This document shows, piece after piece, positions 17,421-26,280 of a DNA stretch of 64,000 nucleotides. Position numbers and translations under genes: made by a program. Each line of letters starts with the position of its first letter. The stretch's first letter is position 1. The notes under the pieces are model-generated. The model saw only the letters and a program-made list of their open reading frames with translations. It did not search any database and was not told the DNA's origin. The stretch spans positions 744,001-808,000 of the forward strand of contig OX638344.1 of the NCBI GenBank assembly GCA_951813555.1, given 5' to 3'. The stretch comes from an uncultured Acidimicrobiales bacterium. GTDB taxonomy: Bacteria; Actinomycetota; Acidimicrobiia; Acidimicrobiales; Bin134.

Positions 17421-18459
17421 GATCGGCCCCTCCCATGAGGCCATGCGGACGCAGAGCGAGAATGGCGATGAGCATCCCGAAGGTGATCAGCACGCTAAGC
17501 ACTGGATGGTGCGTCTGGGCGAAGGCCTCGACCAGTCCCACGATGACCGACGCGGCCCCCGCTCCCCTCAGGCTGCCGAGGCCGCCCGCGATGACCACGA
17601 TCAGCGAGGCCAAGAGGATGCGGTTGTCCTCCCCTTGGGCCAGTGAGAGGTAGGTGCCCCCTGCGGCCCCGGCGATTCCCGCGAGCGCGCCGGCCAGCAC
17701 GAAGACCGAGCCGAGCACCAGCGGCACGCGGATCCCGAGGATGGAGACCATGTCGGGGTCGTCCACCCCAGCGCGAATCAGCATCCCGAGCCTGGTGCGG
17801 TACAACAGCACCCACAGCACAAGCCCGGCCAGCAGCGCGAGCGCGACGACCGCGAGGCGGAACTTCGGGTACAGCAGCGCGGACCCCGGCAGGTCGATGG
17901 AACCTCTCAGGAACGAGGGCGGGTCGAGGTCGGTCGGGATGCCGCCCCACTTGGCGAGCACCTGGTCGGCGATGACGATGGTGGCGCCGAGCGTCAGCAT
18001 CGTCTCTCGGAGGCCGTCGCCGCGCAGAAGTCGCAGCACTTGGTACAAGACAACGCTGACCCCGCCGGCAAACAGGGCGCCAAGCGCAGTGGCGGCCAAC
18101 CAGTTGTCCGTGGCCCGCTGGACTGAGAGGGCCGCGTAGCCGCCGAGGAGGTAGATGCCGCCGTGGGCCAGGTTCGTCACTCTCGCAAGGCCGAAAACGA
18201 GCGTGAAGCCGCTGGCCATCAGGAAGTAAAGGCCCGCTGATGTCAGCCCGTTGAGCAGCACCAGCAGCGACCGGTCGCCGATCTCCAGGGACTTGGACGC
18301 CGCGTAGTACACCAGCAGCAAGGCGACAGCGGCCCCGAAAAGTCTTCGGGCTTCTGGGCGCTGCGAGAAGGCCGATAGCCGGTACCGCAGCGGGTCGCTG
18401 GCGGCTTCGGCCCGTTCTCGCCTGCCGGCGGGCGGGGCGGCCCCAGTTGGGGGGTGCAT
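17407..18459 (-). CDS. livH: Branched-chain-type ABC transporter permease LivH
   Basis: 350 residues from ATG 18459; a longer upstream frame exists but lies inside the TPP enzyme gene. A cytoplasmic N-terminal extension of about 45 residues precedes the membrane part, in which LNGLTSAGLYFLMASGFTLVFGLARVTNLAHGG is the LivH hallmark and GDGLRETMLTLG the coupling loop. The start is 17 bp after the TPP-enzyme stop. Confidence 0.9.
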   Translation of the reverse strand: MHPPTGAAPPAGRRERAEAASDPLRYRLSAFSQRPEARRLFGAAVALLLVYYAASKSLEIGDRSLLVLLNGLTSAGLYFLMASGFTLVFGLARVTNLAHGGIYLLGGYAALSVQRATDNWLAATALGALFAGGVSVVLYQVLRLLRGDGLRETMLTLGATIVIADQVLAKWGGIPTDLDPPSFLRGSIDLPGSALLYPKFRLAVVALALLAGLVLWVLLYRTRLGMLIRAGVDDPDMVSILGIRVPLVLGSVFVLAGALAGIAGAAGGTYLSLAQGEDNRILLASLIVVIAGGLGSLRGAGAASVIVGLVEAFAQTHHPVLSVLITFGMLIAILALRPHGLMGGADHARL

Positions 18460-18476
18460 GCTCGGCGTCTCCCTGT

Positions 18477-20276
18477 TTAGAGGTGCTGTTCCTCGGCCAG
18501 GGCAGCCTCGTAATCGGATCGGGCCTGCTCGGGAGCGGTGGGCAGCAGCGGGAAGTCCCACCACCCGACAACCTCGGCGGCGGCTATCGACATGTCCCGG
18601 GTGATCAATGTTTCGACCAATGCCGGCTCGTTCGATTGGATCGCCTTCTCCAGGGTTGCTCGGAGGTTGTCGGGGGAGTCGACCTTCCAGGCATGGTCGA
18701 TCCCAAAGGTCTTGGCCATGTCGGCGAACTCGACCGAGTACTCCTCTCCGGTGGCCCGGTTGAACTCGGAGCCGACTTGGCGGCTCATCAGGTTCAGCTG
18801 CCCGTCGCGAATAGAGATGAAGCCCCGGTTGTTCAGGACCAAGAACACGACCGGGATGTCGTAGACGACGCACATGGCCAGTTCTTGCATGGTCATCATG
18901 AAGTCGCCGTCGCCGACGATGCACACGACCGGTGTGTCGGGTCTGGCCAGCTTGGCGCCGATGGCGGCCGGGACTGCGAACCCCATCGGGGAGAAGCTGC
19001 CCGACGTTATGTGGGTTCGGGGCTCGTAGATCGGGAAGGCCTGTTTGGTCGAGGATTGCGGGTGGCCGGAGCCGACGGTGACGATCCCGTTGCGGGGCAG
19101 GGCCTGCCGGAGCTCGTGGAGCACCCTGAGCATGGTCATTGGAGACCCCTGGTGGTCCCGCCTGGGTCTCAGCACCTGCTCCCATTGCTTCTTGAGCCCG
19201 GCCAGCTCGTCCAAATGTGGTTCTCTCGCCCGGACCGCCCTGCTGGCCTCAGCCGGGGAGATGGCGGCCAGGATGTCAGCCAACGCAGATTTGACGTCGG
19301 CGGTGATACCCACCTCGGCGGGATAGTTCTTGCCTATCTCATTCGGATCGACGTCCACCTGGATGAGCTGGCCGGGAGGCAGTGAGAAAGTAGCTCCCTT
19401 GCGCCACGACGAGGATGACCAGTCGGTGAATTTGCACCCCAGCGACAGCACGACGTCGGCGTTGGCGGCCAGCGAGTTGCCGGGCAGCGATCCCGGCCAT
19501 CCCGCGGTCCCCGCGTTGAGCGGGTGTTCATCGGACAGCGCGCCTTTGCCGTTCCAGGTGTAGACGACGGGGATTCCGAGCTGCTCGGCCAGCGATGCGA
19601 GCTCCGGCGCCGCGTCGGACATCACCGCGCCGCCTCCGGCGACGATGCAGGGCCTTTCGGCTGCCAGGAGCATCTTGCATGCCGCTAGCACCGAGTCCTC
19701 GTCGGCGCGTGGGCGGCCGAGTGGCAGCCGGGGCTTGAGGTCCGCGATTTGCACGTCGGCCTGCTCGACCTGCACGTCCAGCGGTATCTCGATATGGACC
19801 GGCCCCCGCCGGCCTGACAGCATCGCGTTGAACGCCCGGTGCATAAGGAACGGGGCTTCGATGGCGCGGACCATCTCGAAATTGCGCTTGGTGACCGGCG
19901 CGGTCACGGAGGGGAAGTGGAAGCGGTCCAGCCCCTGCATTACCCCATGGCTGCGCATATGGGTAGCTGTCGAACCGGTCAACAGCAATAGCGAGGTGGA
20001 GTCGGCATGGGCGGTGGCCAGGCCGATGACCGTGTTCGCCGCGCCGGGCCCGATGGACGTCGTTGCGGCGATCGGCTGGCCGGTAACTCGGTAGTGGGCG
20101 TCGGCGATGTGGACGGCAGACTGCTCGTGGAACACCTGCACGAACGGCAGTTCGCAACCGTCGTCGAGGAATGCGTCCAGCAGGCTCCAGTTGCCGTGCC
20201 CCGGCAGGCCGGTCACATACGGCACCCCATAGGCCTTGAGTGCTCTGGCGATGATCTGCCCGGCGGTCTGAGTCAT
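18477..20276 (-). CDS. Thiamine-pyrophosphate enzyme, acetolactate synthase-like
   Basis: 599 residues. The catalytic Glu is E51 in FHEQSAVHIADA; the ThDP/Mg motif runs from GDG at 455-457 to NN at 482-483. The three-domain layout is that of acetolactate synthase, oxalyl-CoA decarboxylase, sulfoacetaldehyde acetyltransferase and benzoylformate decarboxylase. There is no small regulatory subunit or other ilv gene nearby, and the gene overlaps the HisD-like dehydrogenase by 4 bp, so a catabolic decarboxylase or carboligase role is more likely than branched-chain amino-acid synthesis. The true 2-oxo acid substrate is unknown. Confidence 0.85.
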   Translation of the reverse strand: MTQTAGQIIARALKAYGVPYVTGLPGHGNWSLLDAFLDDGCELPFVQVFHEQSAVHIADAHYRVTGQPIAATTSIGPGAANTVIGLATAHADSTSLLLLTGSTATHMRSHGVMQGLDRFHFPSVTAPVTKRNFEMVRAIEAPFLMHRAFNAMLSGRRGPVHIEIPLDVQVEQADVQIADLKPRLPLGRPRADEDSVLAACKMLLAAERPCIVAGGGAVMSDAAPELASLAEQLGIPVVYTWNGKGALSDEHPLNAGTAGWPGSLPGNSLAANADVVLSLGCKFTDWSSSSWRKGATFSLPPGQLIQVDVDPNEIGKNYPAEVGITADVKSALADILAAISPAEASRAVRAREPHLDELAGLKKQWEQVLRPRRDHQGSPMTMLRVLHELRQALPRNGIVTVGSGHPQSSTKQAFPIYEPRTHITSGSFSPMGFAVPAAIGAKLARPDTPVVCIVGDGDFMMTMQELAMCVVYDIPVVFLVLNNRGFISIRDGQLNLMSRQVGSEFNRATGEEYSVEFADMAKTFGIDHAWKVDSPDNLRATLEKAIQSNEPALVETLITRDMSIAAAEVVGWWDFPLLPTAPEQARSDYEAALAEEQHL

Positions 20277-21616
20277 GGATTGCACCCCTTCCTTGGGTTT
20301 GCATGGGATAGCACCGACCGGCCTTCTGCCCTGTCGATGCGCACCTTCGCGGTGAGGCCGTGACCGAACATCCCCTCGGCATCGCTTATGGCCGCGGCGG
20401 CCGCGGCGACCGGCAGGGCAGCAACCGGGTCTTCGACCAACTGGTAGGTGGGGGTCTTCAAGAAGCTGCCCACCCAAAGCCCGCTGGTGTAACGGGCTGC
20501 CCCCCTCGTGGGCAGCACATGGTTGGTCCCAATGGCCTTGTCGCTGTAGGCGACGGTGGCATGCGGCCCCAAGAAAATCGTGCCGTAGTTCTTGAGCGTG
20601 TCGTGCCACCACTCCAGGTCGGCTGCGTGTATCTCAAGATGCTCTGGAGCCATGGCATCGGAGACAGCCGTGGCGGCCTCGCGAGAGTCGCACAGCACTA
20701 CAGCGCCGAAATCGCGCCATGACTTGGACGCCACCGCGGCAGTCGGATAGGTCCCGGCCAAGAGACGCTCGACCTCGCTGATCGTGGCCTCGCCGACCTC
20801 GCGGCTGAGTGTGATCAATGCGGCGGGGCTATCGACCCCATGCTCGGCCTGGCCGAGCAGGTCATAGGCCAGCAGGGCGGGATCGGCGGAGTCGTCGGCA
20901 ATAAGGAGCACCTCAGTGGGACCAGCGAGCAGGTCGATGCCGACTGTGCCGAACAGCTGGCGTTTCGCCTCAGCCACGTATGAGTTCCCCGCACCGCAGA
21001 CCAAATCGACTGGAGGCCCGAAGCCGTCGACGCCGAAGGCCATGGCGGCGAGCGCCTGAATGCCGCCGACGGCATAGATCTCGTCTGCCCCGGCGCGGTC
21101 CATCGCAACCAACTGGACGGGGTGGATACCGCCGCGCTGGGGCTTGCCGGGAGCGCACGCTACGACGCGTTCAACGCCAGCCACCTTCGCCACGGCAATC
21201 GTCATCAGCGCCGACGCGATCAGTGGGTAGACACCGCCGGGTACGTAGCAGCCGACTGCTCCTACGGGCACGATTCTGTGGCCTAGTCTCAGCCCCGGGC
21301 AGGGATCATGGTCCAGCGGCCGGAGGCATGCCCTCTGGGCGGCGGCGAAGTCGCGTATCTGCTCAAGGGCGAAATCGATCTGGTCGATGAGCGCCGGGGG
21401 GACTTCCGTCTCGGCTGAGCGAACTGCCTCCGCTTCCACCCGGAATGCTGGCGGATTCCACCCATCGAACTCCTGGCTGTAGTGGCGGACAGCATCGATG
21501 CCGCGAGTGCCGATGTCGGCCAGCACCTCGCTGACGTCCCTTGAGACGTCTGCGCCGCCGTCCACCCGTTCAGGTGCTTTCAGATATTCGCCCAACCCTG
21601 GGTCAGTGAGCCTCAT
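20273..21616 (-). CDS. HisD-superfamily dehydrogenase, resembling sulfopropanediol dehydrogenase HpsN
   Basis: 447 residues from ATG 21616, which has AAGGA nine bases upstream; a TTG at 21625 is also possible. The fold and zinc-site regions of histidinol dehydrogenase are present (GCYVPGGVYPL, AGPTEVLLIADD, LLGQAEHG, APEHLEIH). The C-terminal block GTNHVLPT with ARYTSGLWVGSFLKTPTYQ resembles the catabolic HpsN-type branch more than biosynthetic HisD. No his genes are nearby; it is first in an operon with a TPP enzyme and an importer under a divergent LacI regulator. The PEHLE motif is retained, so the substrate stays open: DHPS, histidinol or another polyol/amino alcohol. Confidence 0.8.
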   Translation of the reverse strand: MRLTDPGLGEYLKAPERVDGGADVSRDVSEVLADIGTRGIDAVRHYSQEFDGWNPPAFRVEAEAVRSAETEVPPALIDQIDFALEQIRDFAAAQRACLRPLDHDPCPGLRLGHRIVPVGAVGCYVPGGVYPLIASALMTIAVAKVAGVERVVACAPGKPQRGGIHPVQLVAMDRAGADEIYAVGGIQALAAMAFGVDGFGPPVDLVCGAGNSYVAEAKRQLFGTVGIDLLAGPTEVLLIADDSADPALLAYDLLGQAEHGVDSPAALITLSREVGEATISEVERLLAGTYPTAAVASKSWRDFGAVVLCDSREAATAVSDAMAPEHLEIHAADLEWWHDTLKNYGTIFLGPHATVAYSDKAIGTNHVLPTRGAARYTSGLWVGSFLKTPTYQLVEDPVAALPVAAAAAAISDAEGMFGHGLTAKVRIDRAEGRSVLSHANPRKGCNP

Positions 21617-21640
21617 CCCCGCCAATCCTTGCCCTGTTTG

Positions 21641-21654
21641 TGCAAACGTATGCG
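21641..21654. promoter_or_regulatory. Candidate LacI-family operator in front of the hisD-like operon
   Basis: TGCAAACGTATGCG lies 25 bp upstream of the HisD-like start. It matches the LacI/GalR-type palindrome TGCAAACG-CGTTTGCA with two mismatches in the right half and keeps the central CG. The adjacent lacI gene is the obvious source of the repressor. Confidence 0.45.
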
Positions 21655-21791
21655 TAACCTACGCCGCATCCGTGTCCAAGTCAAGTGCAGCAAATTAGCT
21701 AGTCATACCTAGTAGTTGCGAGACACATCTGCTTGGTGAGACCCACATATCTGATCGTCGATGTGCCGCTAGTGCAACTGTTGCTCTCATT

Positions 21792-21804
21792 TGCATACAA
21801 TGCA
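21792..21804. promoter_or_regulatory. Perfect palindrome upstream of the LacI-type gene
   Basis: TGCAT-ACA-ATGCA, a 5-3-5 perfect inverted repeat 31 bp before the regulator start. It shares the TGCA outer arms with the operator-like site at 21641 and may serve autoregulation. Confidence 0.4.
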
Positions 21805-21834
21805 GAAGGTTGGGGCTATGCTCCGGGCTGGTCT

Positions 21835-22869
21835 ATGAGCGAACAACGGAACCCTCTTCAAGAAACACCCTCGAGCCGAGTATTGAGCCGCGATGTAGCG
21901 GTGGAAGCAGGCGTCAGCCAGTCAACAGTGTCCCGGGCGCTGCGTGGCGACCCCAGGATCAGCGCTGCAACACGAGACAGGGTGGAACAAGCAGCAGAGC
22001 GGCTTGGCTATGTCCCGAACCGCGTGGCGAGAAACCTGCGCGAGCAGCGCAGCCGGGTGGTCGGTGTCATGGTCCCCGACATCGACAATGCCTTCTACCC
22101 CATGCTTCTGGCAGACATCCACCAAGAACTGGTCGCGGCCGGATACGCGGTGGCCTTGATCGTCGACCCCCACCACCGGCGGGCTGACGTGAGCCGCCTG
22201 AGGAACCTCTTTGACGCCTCGCTCGACGGCCTCATCATCTCGACCGCGACGCTCGACAGCGACACCCCCGCCGTGCTGCACCGGCGCGGGATCCCCATCG
22301 TGCTGTCGGTCCGGACCATACCCGGACTCGACGTCGACATCGTCGAATCCGACAATGTCGCAGCAGGCCAGGAGGCAGCCCGCCATCTACTCGGTCTAGG
22401 CCACGAGGACATCGCCGCCATCATGGGTCCCGAGATCACCTCCACCACCCGGGACCGACTAATCGGAGCCAAAGAGATCGCCGGGGACCGCATCTCCCCC
22501 GAGAGGGTCTTCCACGGGCACTACACCCACGAATCCGGCCACGCCCACTGCAGAAGGCTTCTCCTCGGCGACCGACCCCCAACAGCGATCATCGCCGCCA
22601 ACGACGTCATCGCCATCGGCGCATTGGACGCTGCTCGGCAACTGGGCTATTCCATCCCCGGCGACATCTCCATCATCGGCTTCGACGACATCCCCATGGC
22701 CTCCTGGCACTCATTCCGGCTCACAACTGTGCGACAGGACACCCAAGCCATCGCCATCCAGTCCGCAAGAAGGCTCATCGAGCGAATCGAAGACCCCACC
22801 TGCCCCATCTCCCACGATAAGTACCCCATAAGCCTGACAATGCGGTCAACAACAGGCCCACCCCGATGA
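21835..22869 (+). CDS. LacI-family transcriptional regulator
   Basis: 344 residues from ATG 21835; an upstream in-frame ATG at 21733 would add residues unlike the family. The HTH is VLSRDVAVEAGVSQSTVSRALRG with the hinge helix PNRVARNLREQRS, followed by a periplasmic-binding-type ligand domain (VVGVMVPDIDNAFYPMLLADI to the C-terminus). Divergent from the HisD-like/TPP/Liv operon, so it most likely controls that operon in response to the imported compound. Confidence 0.92.
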   Translation: MSEQRNPLQETPSSRVLSRDVAVEAGVSQSTVSRALRGDPRISAATRDRVEQAAERLGYVPNRVARNLREQRSRVVGVMVPDIDNAFYPMLLADIHQELVAAGYAVALIVDPHHRRADVSRLRNLFDASLDGLIISTATLDSDTPAVLHRRGIPIVLSVRTIPGLDVDIVESDNVAAGQEAARHLLGLGHEDIAAIMGPEITSTTRDRLIGAKEIAGDRISPERVFHGHYTHESGHAHCRRLLLGDRPPTAIIAANDVIAIGALDAARQLGYSIPGDISIIGFDDIPMASWHSFRLTTVRQDTQAIAIQSARRLIERIEDPTCPISHDKYPISLTMRSTTGPPR

Positions 22870-22900
22870 CCACGGTGGCTTCAATCGCCTAAGGCACTTA

Positions 22901-22919
22901 GTGGGGTCTTGACGACCAC
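22901..22919. repeat. Palindrome-like element, copy 2
   Basis: GTGGGG-TCTTGAC-GACCAC, the same 19-bp layout as 12694-12712 with three differences. It follows the lacI gene, so copies 1 and 2 bracket the truncated dioxygenase and the whole catabolic island. Confidence 0.45.
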
Positions 22920-22950
22920 CCATTACCAGCCGAAACACCGCCCATCCGGT

Positions 22951-22990
22951 GGGGGTCCATTTTTTCGGGGGTGGGGGGTCCAATTTTCTG
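22951..22990. mobile_element. IS21-family-like terminus (solo end)
   Basis: Two tandem copies of GGGGTCCA followed by a T-rich tract (22952-22967 and 22974-22988), read on the other strand as AAAATTGGACCCC and AAAAAATGGACCCC. Multiple terminal repeats of this form are characteristic of IS21-type elements. No istA/istB sequence is present, so this is at most a left-over end. Confidence 0.45.
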
Positions 22991-23334
22991 AGGTGGATGC
23001 TCTAGCTGGGAAAATGACCCGATGGGACGCACGGCTGCTCCCGCAATTGGGTGTGCCCGTCTGCCACCTCCTATCGGCGGGCTGGTTGGCGATTCGGTCT
23101 GAAGCCTGCAGAACGGCCAGCGGGACAGGACCCCCCGGAGCGAATATCGCCACTGTGCAAGCCATCCGCAAGCGGTCAGAATCCAACTCGCAGGAGGCGT
23201 CGGCGCTCGGCTGGAGCTCCGTCTGGGTGTGCCTTGCGAAACGGGACGCGTTGGTGTGGCGTTTATCGCCGATATAGTTTCGCAGCCAGATTTCGGAGGG
23301 GTTGCCCGCCGCCGCTGCTGATAAGGAGTTCAGG

Positions 23335-24408
23335 ATGATCGTCAAGTCATACGAGCAGGGGGCGGATCACAAAGATCGCCGCCAGCAGGCCGGTGCCGAC
23401 GCCGAATCGCAGATGGCGCACTATCTGAATCGGGCCTTCCAACACAACGAACAGGTCTTCGTGCTGCACGGCCTGCGGCTCGAGGACCGCGAGCAACCCG
23501 AGCAAGACGGTTCCCCCGGGGTGTGCCAGATCGATCACCTTGTCGTGCACCGCCGAGGGCTGTTCATCATCGAGAGCAAGTCGGTGACCGAGGAAGTGCG
23601 GATCCGATCTGACGGCTCGGGCGGTGACGAGTGGTCTCGCGTGTGGCGAGGCAAAGAAACCGGAATGCCCTCGCCGATTCAGCAGGCGCGGCGGCAATCC
23701 AACTTCCTGCAGGCGTTCCTGCAACGGCACAGGGAAGACCTGCTCGGCAAAATGCCCTTGGGAACGCGCGGCATCGCCAAGGTCGCAAAAGGAACCGACC
23801 AGCGCTGCTTCACGAAAGCCCCGATACAGCAGGTGGTTGCCGTGTCCGACAAGGGCAGGATCAAGCGGATCGGCGGTTGGAAGGAGCCCAGCGAACCATT
23901 CCAGACGTTTGTCACCAAAGCCGACCTCGTATCCGACAAGATCACCCAGGAGATCGCGGCACACCGCAAAGGCGCGAGCATAAGCAGAACCCGATCCGAT
24001 GGCGAATACGGCCGGTGGGCAGTGGAGGAGGCGGAAACGAAGAAGGTGGCCGAGTTCCTCGCCGCCCAGCACGTGGACCGCCCCGGCGCTCCACCAACTC
24101 GGGCCAATAAGACTGCCCCCAACCAAAACCGTACAAGACCTCGAAACAAGACCACTGGCGCTGGACGTCCTGCGAACGCAGCCTGCAAGCACTGCGGGTC
24201 CAAAGACCTCACCGCTCTATCGGGCAAATACGGGTACTACTGGAATTGCGGCGCGTGCAACAAGACCACGACGATGCCCGTGGAGTGCTCCGCTTGCGGA
24301 GCCAAGAAAGGGCGAGACAACGGAGTGCGAGTCCGCAAAGACAAGAAGACGTATTTCCGCGACTGCAAAGCATGCGGAGAATCCGAATCGATCTGGGCGG
24401 AAACATGA
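23335..24408 (+). CDS. NERD-domain nuclease-like protein with C-terminal zinc ribbons
   Basis: 357 residues from ATG 23335, preceded by AAGGAG at 8 nt. The NERD domain occupies about residues 12-140: AGADAESQMAHYLNRAF, then CQIDHLVVHRRGLFIIESKSV with the D...ExK nuclease-type residues. After a Pro/Arg/Asn-rich linker come eight cysteines in four CxxC pairs (CKHCG, CGAC, CSACG, CKAC), two zinc ribbons suited to nucleic-acid binding. NERD proteins with added domains are common in defence islands; a DNA-processing role is inference. Sits next to IS and palindrome elements. Confidence 0.8.
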   Translation: MIVKSYEQGADHKDRRQQAGADAESQMAHYLNRAFQHNEQVFVLHGLRLEDREQPEQDGSPGVCQIDHLVVHRRGLFIIESKSVTEEVRIRSDGSGGDEWSRVWRGKETGMPSPIQQARRQSNFLQAFLQRHREDLLGKMPLGTRGIAKVAKGTDQRCFTKAPIQQVVAVSDKGRIKRIGGWKEPSEPFQTFVTKADLVSDKITQEIAAHRKGASISRTRSDGEYGRWAVEEAETKKVAEFLAAQHVDRPGAPPTRANKTAPNQNRTRPRNKTTGAGRPANAACKHCGSKDLTALSGKYGYYWNCGACNKTTTMPVECSACGAKKGRDNGVRVRKDKKTYFRDCKACGESESIWAET

Positions 24409-24436
24409 GCAACGACCCCAGCTGTACTGCGCTCAC

Positions 24437-25097
24437 CTACGGGCACGGCCTCTTGACGGCCACTGTTCTGATCGGATCGGGTTCGACCAGTTCCCGCATG
24501 GAGCTTGGAATCGGTAGAAACAGCTCGTCGTCGACGGGGCGCCCGACGGCGCTAACGGTGAACCTGTACTCCTGCTGCCACTCAAAAGCCGCCCGCCCGA
24601 CTGATGACTTGCCCAGACATCTTGTAGTCGATCCTGCCCATTCGAGGATGGTGTATTCCCCCTTCCAATGGCGGTAGTTGGGCACCGTGCTCCGATCCCA
24701 GATTTCGGGCGACGAACTTCACCATGTCCTCAGACTGGCTGGCCTCCATTTCATCTCTGACACCATCGGCATGCCCCTCGTACTCGCGGTAGTAGTTGGG
24801 CGTTCCCAGTTTGAGTTTCTCGGCTTGCGGAATCGCATGCCGATGCTCCGAGAACTTCACGACACGCTGCGGTGCGAACGGCGTCGAACGGCCGCGCTGT
24901 AGATCCACATAGCCGACGAAGATCATGATCGCGTCGCCGCAAGCAGCAAACCACGAATCGGGGTCTGCGGCCAGCAGGGCGAGACGGTCGGGCGACTGGC
25001 CCATCTCGTCCAATGTCACGAACCCCGACTCCAAGGCGATGCCTTCACACCCGAGCAGGCTTCGCGCCTCGTCTGTGATCTGCATTTTTCCGATCAA
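24437..25097 (-). pseudogene. Unknown protein, probably frameshifted
   Basis: A 171-residue frame from 25097 (MIGKMQITDEARSLLG...) has coding-like composition but ends at 24582 in GQVISRAGGF. Directly there, in the next frame, the sequence continues with RAAFEWQQEYRFTVSAVGRPVDDELFLPIPSS, which looks like the natural continuation (the W-x-x-E-Y-R-F element is common in DUF2971-like proteins). Loss of one base in the G-rich tract near 24590-24597 would join both frames. I do not recognise the protein with certainty; the frameshift is inference. Confidence 0.4.
24447..24463. repeat. Palindrome-like element, copy 3
   Basis: GGCC-TCTTGAC-GGCCAC. The inner 4-7-4 palindrome and right arm are identical to copy 1; the outer GTG of the left arm is CAC here. 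It lies after the NERD gene, so copies 2 and 3 bracket that gene. Confidence 0.45.
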
Positions 25098-25182
25098 GGA
25101 ACAAGCCTCTCAATCGCAACGCGCAGTTGTCCGCTAACGCCAACCGCCGCCCATCCCCGCCGCCCAGCAGGGCTGTCGACCA

Positions 25183-25211
25183 TGTTCGCCTGCCTAGCAG
25201 GCAGGCGAACA
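25183..25211. terminator. Strong perfect hairpin downstream of tRNA-fMet
   Basis: TGTTCGCCTGCC and GGCAGGCGAACA form a perfect 12-bp stem with a 5-nt loop, about 64 nt beyond the tRNA 3' end. No T tract follows on the tRNA strand, so it may be a bidirectional or factor-aided terminator for the tRNA transcript and the oppositely oriented frameshifted gene. Confidence 0.5.
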
Positions 25212-25274
25212 ATCCGCGAATGCCCAACACGCAAGCCGTCAACGAATTTGGGGCAATTGCCTAATTCCCCAGAG

Positions 25275-25348
<74 letters not shown>

Positions 25349-25369
25349 TCGAGTGGACTGACTACTCTA

Positions 25370-25395
25370 CCCCCCTGCGGCCGGGCTGTCACCTG
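25370..25395. repeat. Direct repeat flanking the AbiE cassette, left copy
   Basis: 26 bp starting CCCCCCTGCGG and ending GGCTGTCACCTG. The other copy at 27403-27428 differs at a single base. The two bracket the AbiEi/AbiEii genes exactly, 22 bp upstream of the tRNA 5' end. Confidence 0.7.
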
Positions 25396-25446
25396 CATTT
25401 GCGGATGTGTCCAGCGGAAATCAGGGAGTGCCGCCTGACCATAGAG

Positions 25447-26280
25447 TCAGGTTGCGAAGAGGTGTTCATGGAATGCCCCAACGGCGAGAACAGCGTCGGC
25501 TCTTGCAGTCTGGATCTCGATCCCAGGGTGGTCGATTTTCAGCTGGTCGGCGTAGGCCTCCGGCCCTTGAGCTTCAAGGTCGGCGAAGTTCGCCTGAAGG
25601 TCATCCAGGGCGGTTCGCATCGCTTCTAGGTCGTCAGCGAAGCATTCAAGCATGGCCTGGGCCGCGGATTCAGGGCCACCAGCGTCATTGTGAAGAAGCA
25701 CGAATGCTATGTCGTACCAGTCCTTCCGAGCTCGCCTACCAAATGCTGCTGCTGTCTTGGCTAGCAGAAACCCGGCGAGTCCTGTGACAAGCACGTCGGC
25801 TTGTTGCGTCATTCCTCCTGCGTGTGATCGGAGTCGGTGGACCCTGGTGTCAAGTGCAGCGAATCTCGTTCCCCGAAGATTTGCCGCACCAAGCTGCTGG
25901 CATTCCTTGAAGTTGAATGTCGCTTGGTTTTGAACGTTTTCTCTGTCGACCAGCAACTCAAACTTGATGACAGCGTTTGCTGGCAGACTTTCAGCCTTCC
26001 ATCTTCAAGCCTTCTCGTTGTCCGGCTCGAATTCGGCGTTTCTGAGAGCCTGCTCAAACCGGACTGCATTGACAGAGCTACACTCGATTTCAAGGTCTAC
26101 TTGCGCATCGATGTCTACCGTTCCGGCATGCTGAATTGCGCTCTCTGCGCAAAGCAGTTCCGGGACAAGACCACCTAAAACGACGAATTCGGGGCGTGTC
26201 CCATAGTGATGGACGACGCGCACGAGTGCTGCTTCCGCGAGTTGTCTCGCAATCCGACTGCGCTCAGGTGGGGCTTCCAC
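25447..26280 (-). pseudogene. AbiEii-type nucleotidyltransferase toxin, interrupted by an in-frame TGA
   Basis: 278 codons in one frame with a TGA at codon 92 (26005-26007). Before it: FVVLGGLVPELLCAES and AGTVDIDAQVDLEIE, the nucleotidyltransferase motif with paired acidic residues. After it, in the same frame: RWKAESLPANAVIKFELL, LGAANLRGTRFAALD, VTGLAGFLLAKTAAAF and RKDWYDIAFVLLHNDAGG. Homologues carry Trp at such a position (A-W-R-W), so TGG to TGA is the simplest explanation. Toxins of this type transfer nucleotides to tRNA or proteins; this copy should be dead unless the stop is read through. It overlaps the antitoxin gene by 17 bp. Confidence 0.75.

Larger units (their letters stand above)
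22870..23334. other. Non-coding stretch with insertion-sequence scar and NERD-gene promoter region
   Basis: 465 bp without a convincing gene. It begins with palindrome copy 2 (22901), then an IS21-like terminus (22951-22990), then about 340 bp of sequence with no recognisable homology. Near the right end TTGGTG and TATAGT, 16 bp apart around 23252-23279, could form the promoter of the NERD gene. An open frame at 22909-23277 has no family features and is not called. Confidence 0.5.

Noticed and set aside
18460..19185. Longer N-terminus for livH (up to 592 codons)
   Set aside because: The extension lies entirely within the TPP enzyme gene in another frame; the family start is at 18459.
18477..20276. 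Calling the TPP enzyme a biosynthetic acetolactate synthase (ilvB)
   Set aside because: No ilvN, ilvC or leu genes are present and the operon context is catabolic and transport related.
22909..23277. 122-codon open frame after the lacI gene
   Set aside because: It runs through the IS21-like end, lacks a Shine-Dalgarno and shows no conserved motif.
26005..26007. Selenocysteine recoding of the AbiEii TGA
   Set aside because: The position is Trp in the family and I see no bacterial SECIS-type hairpin directly after it; a nonsense mutation is simpler.
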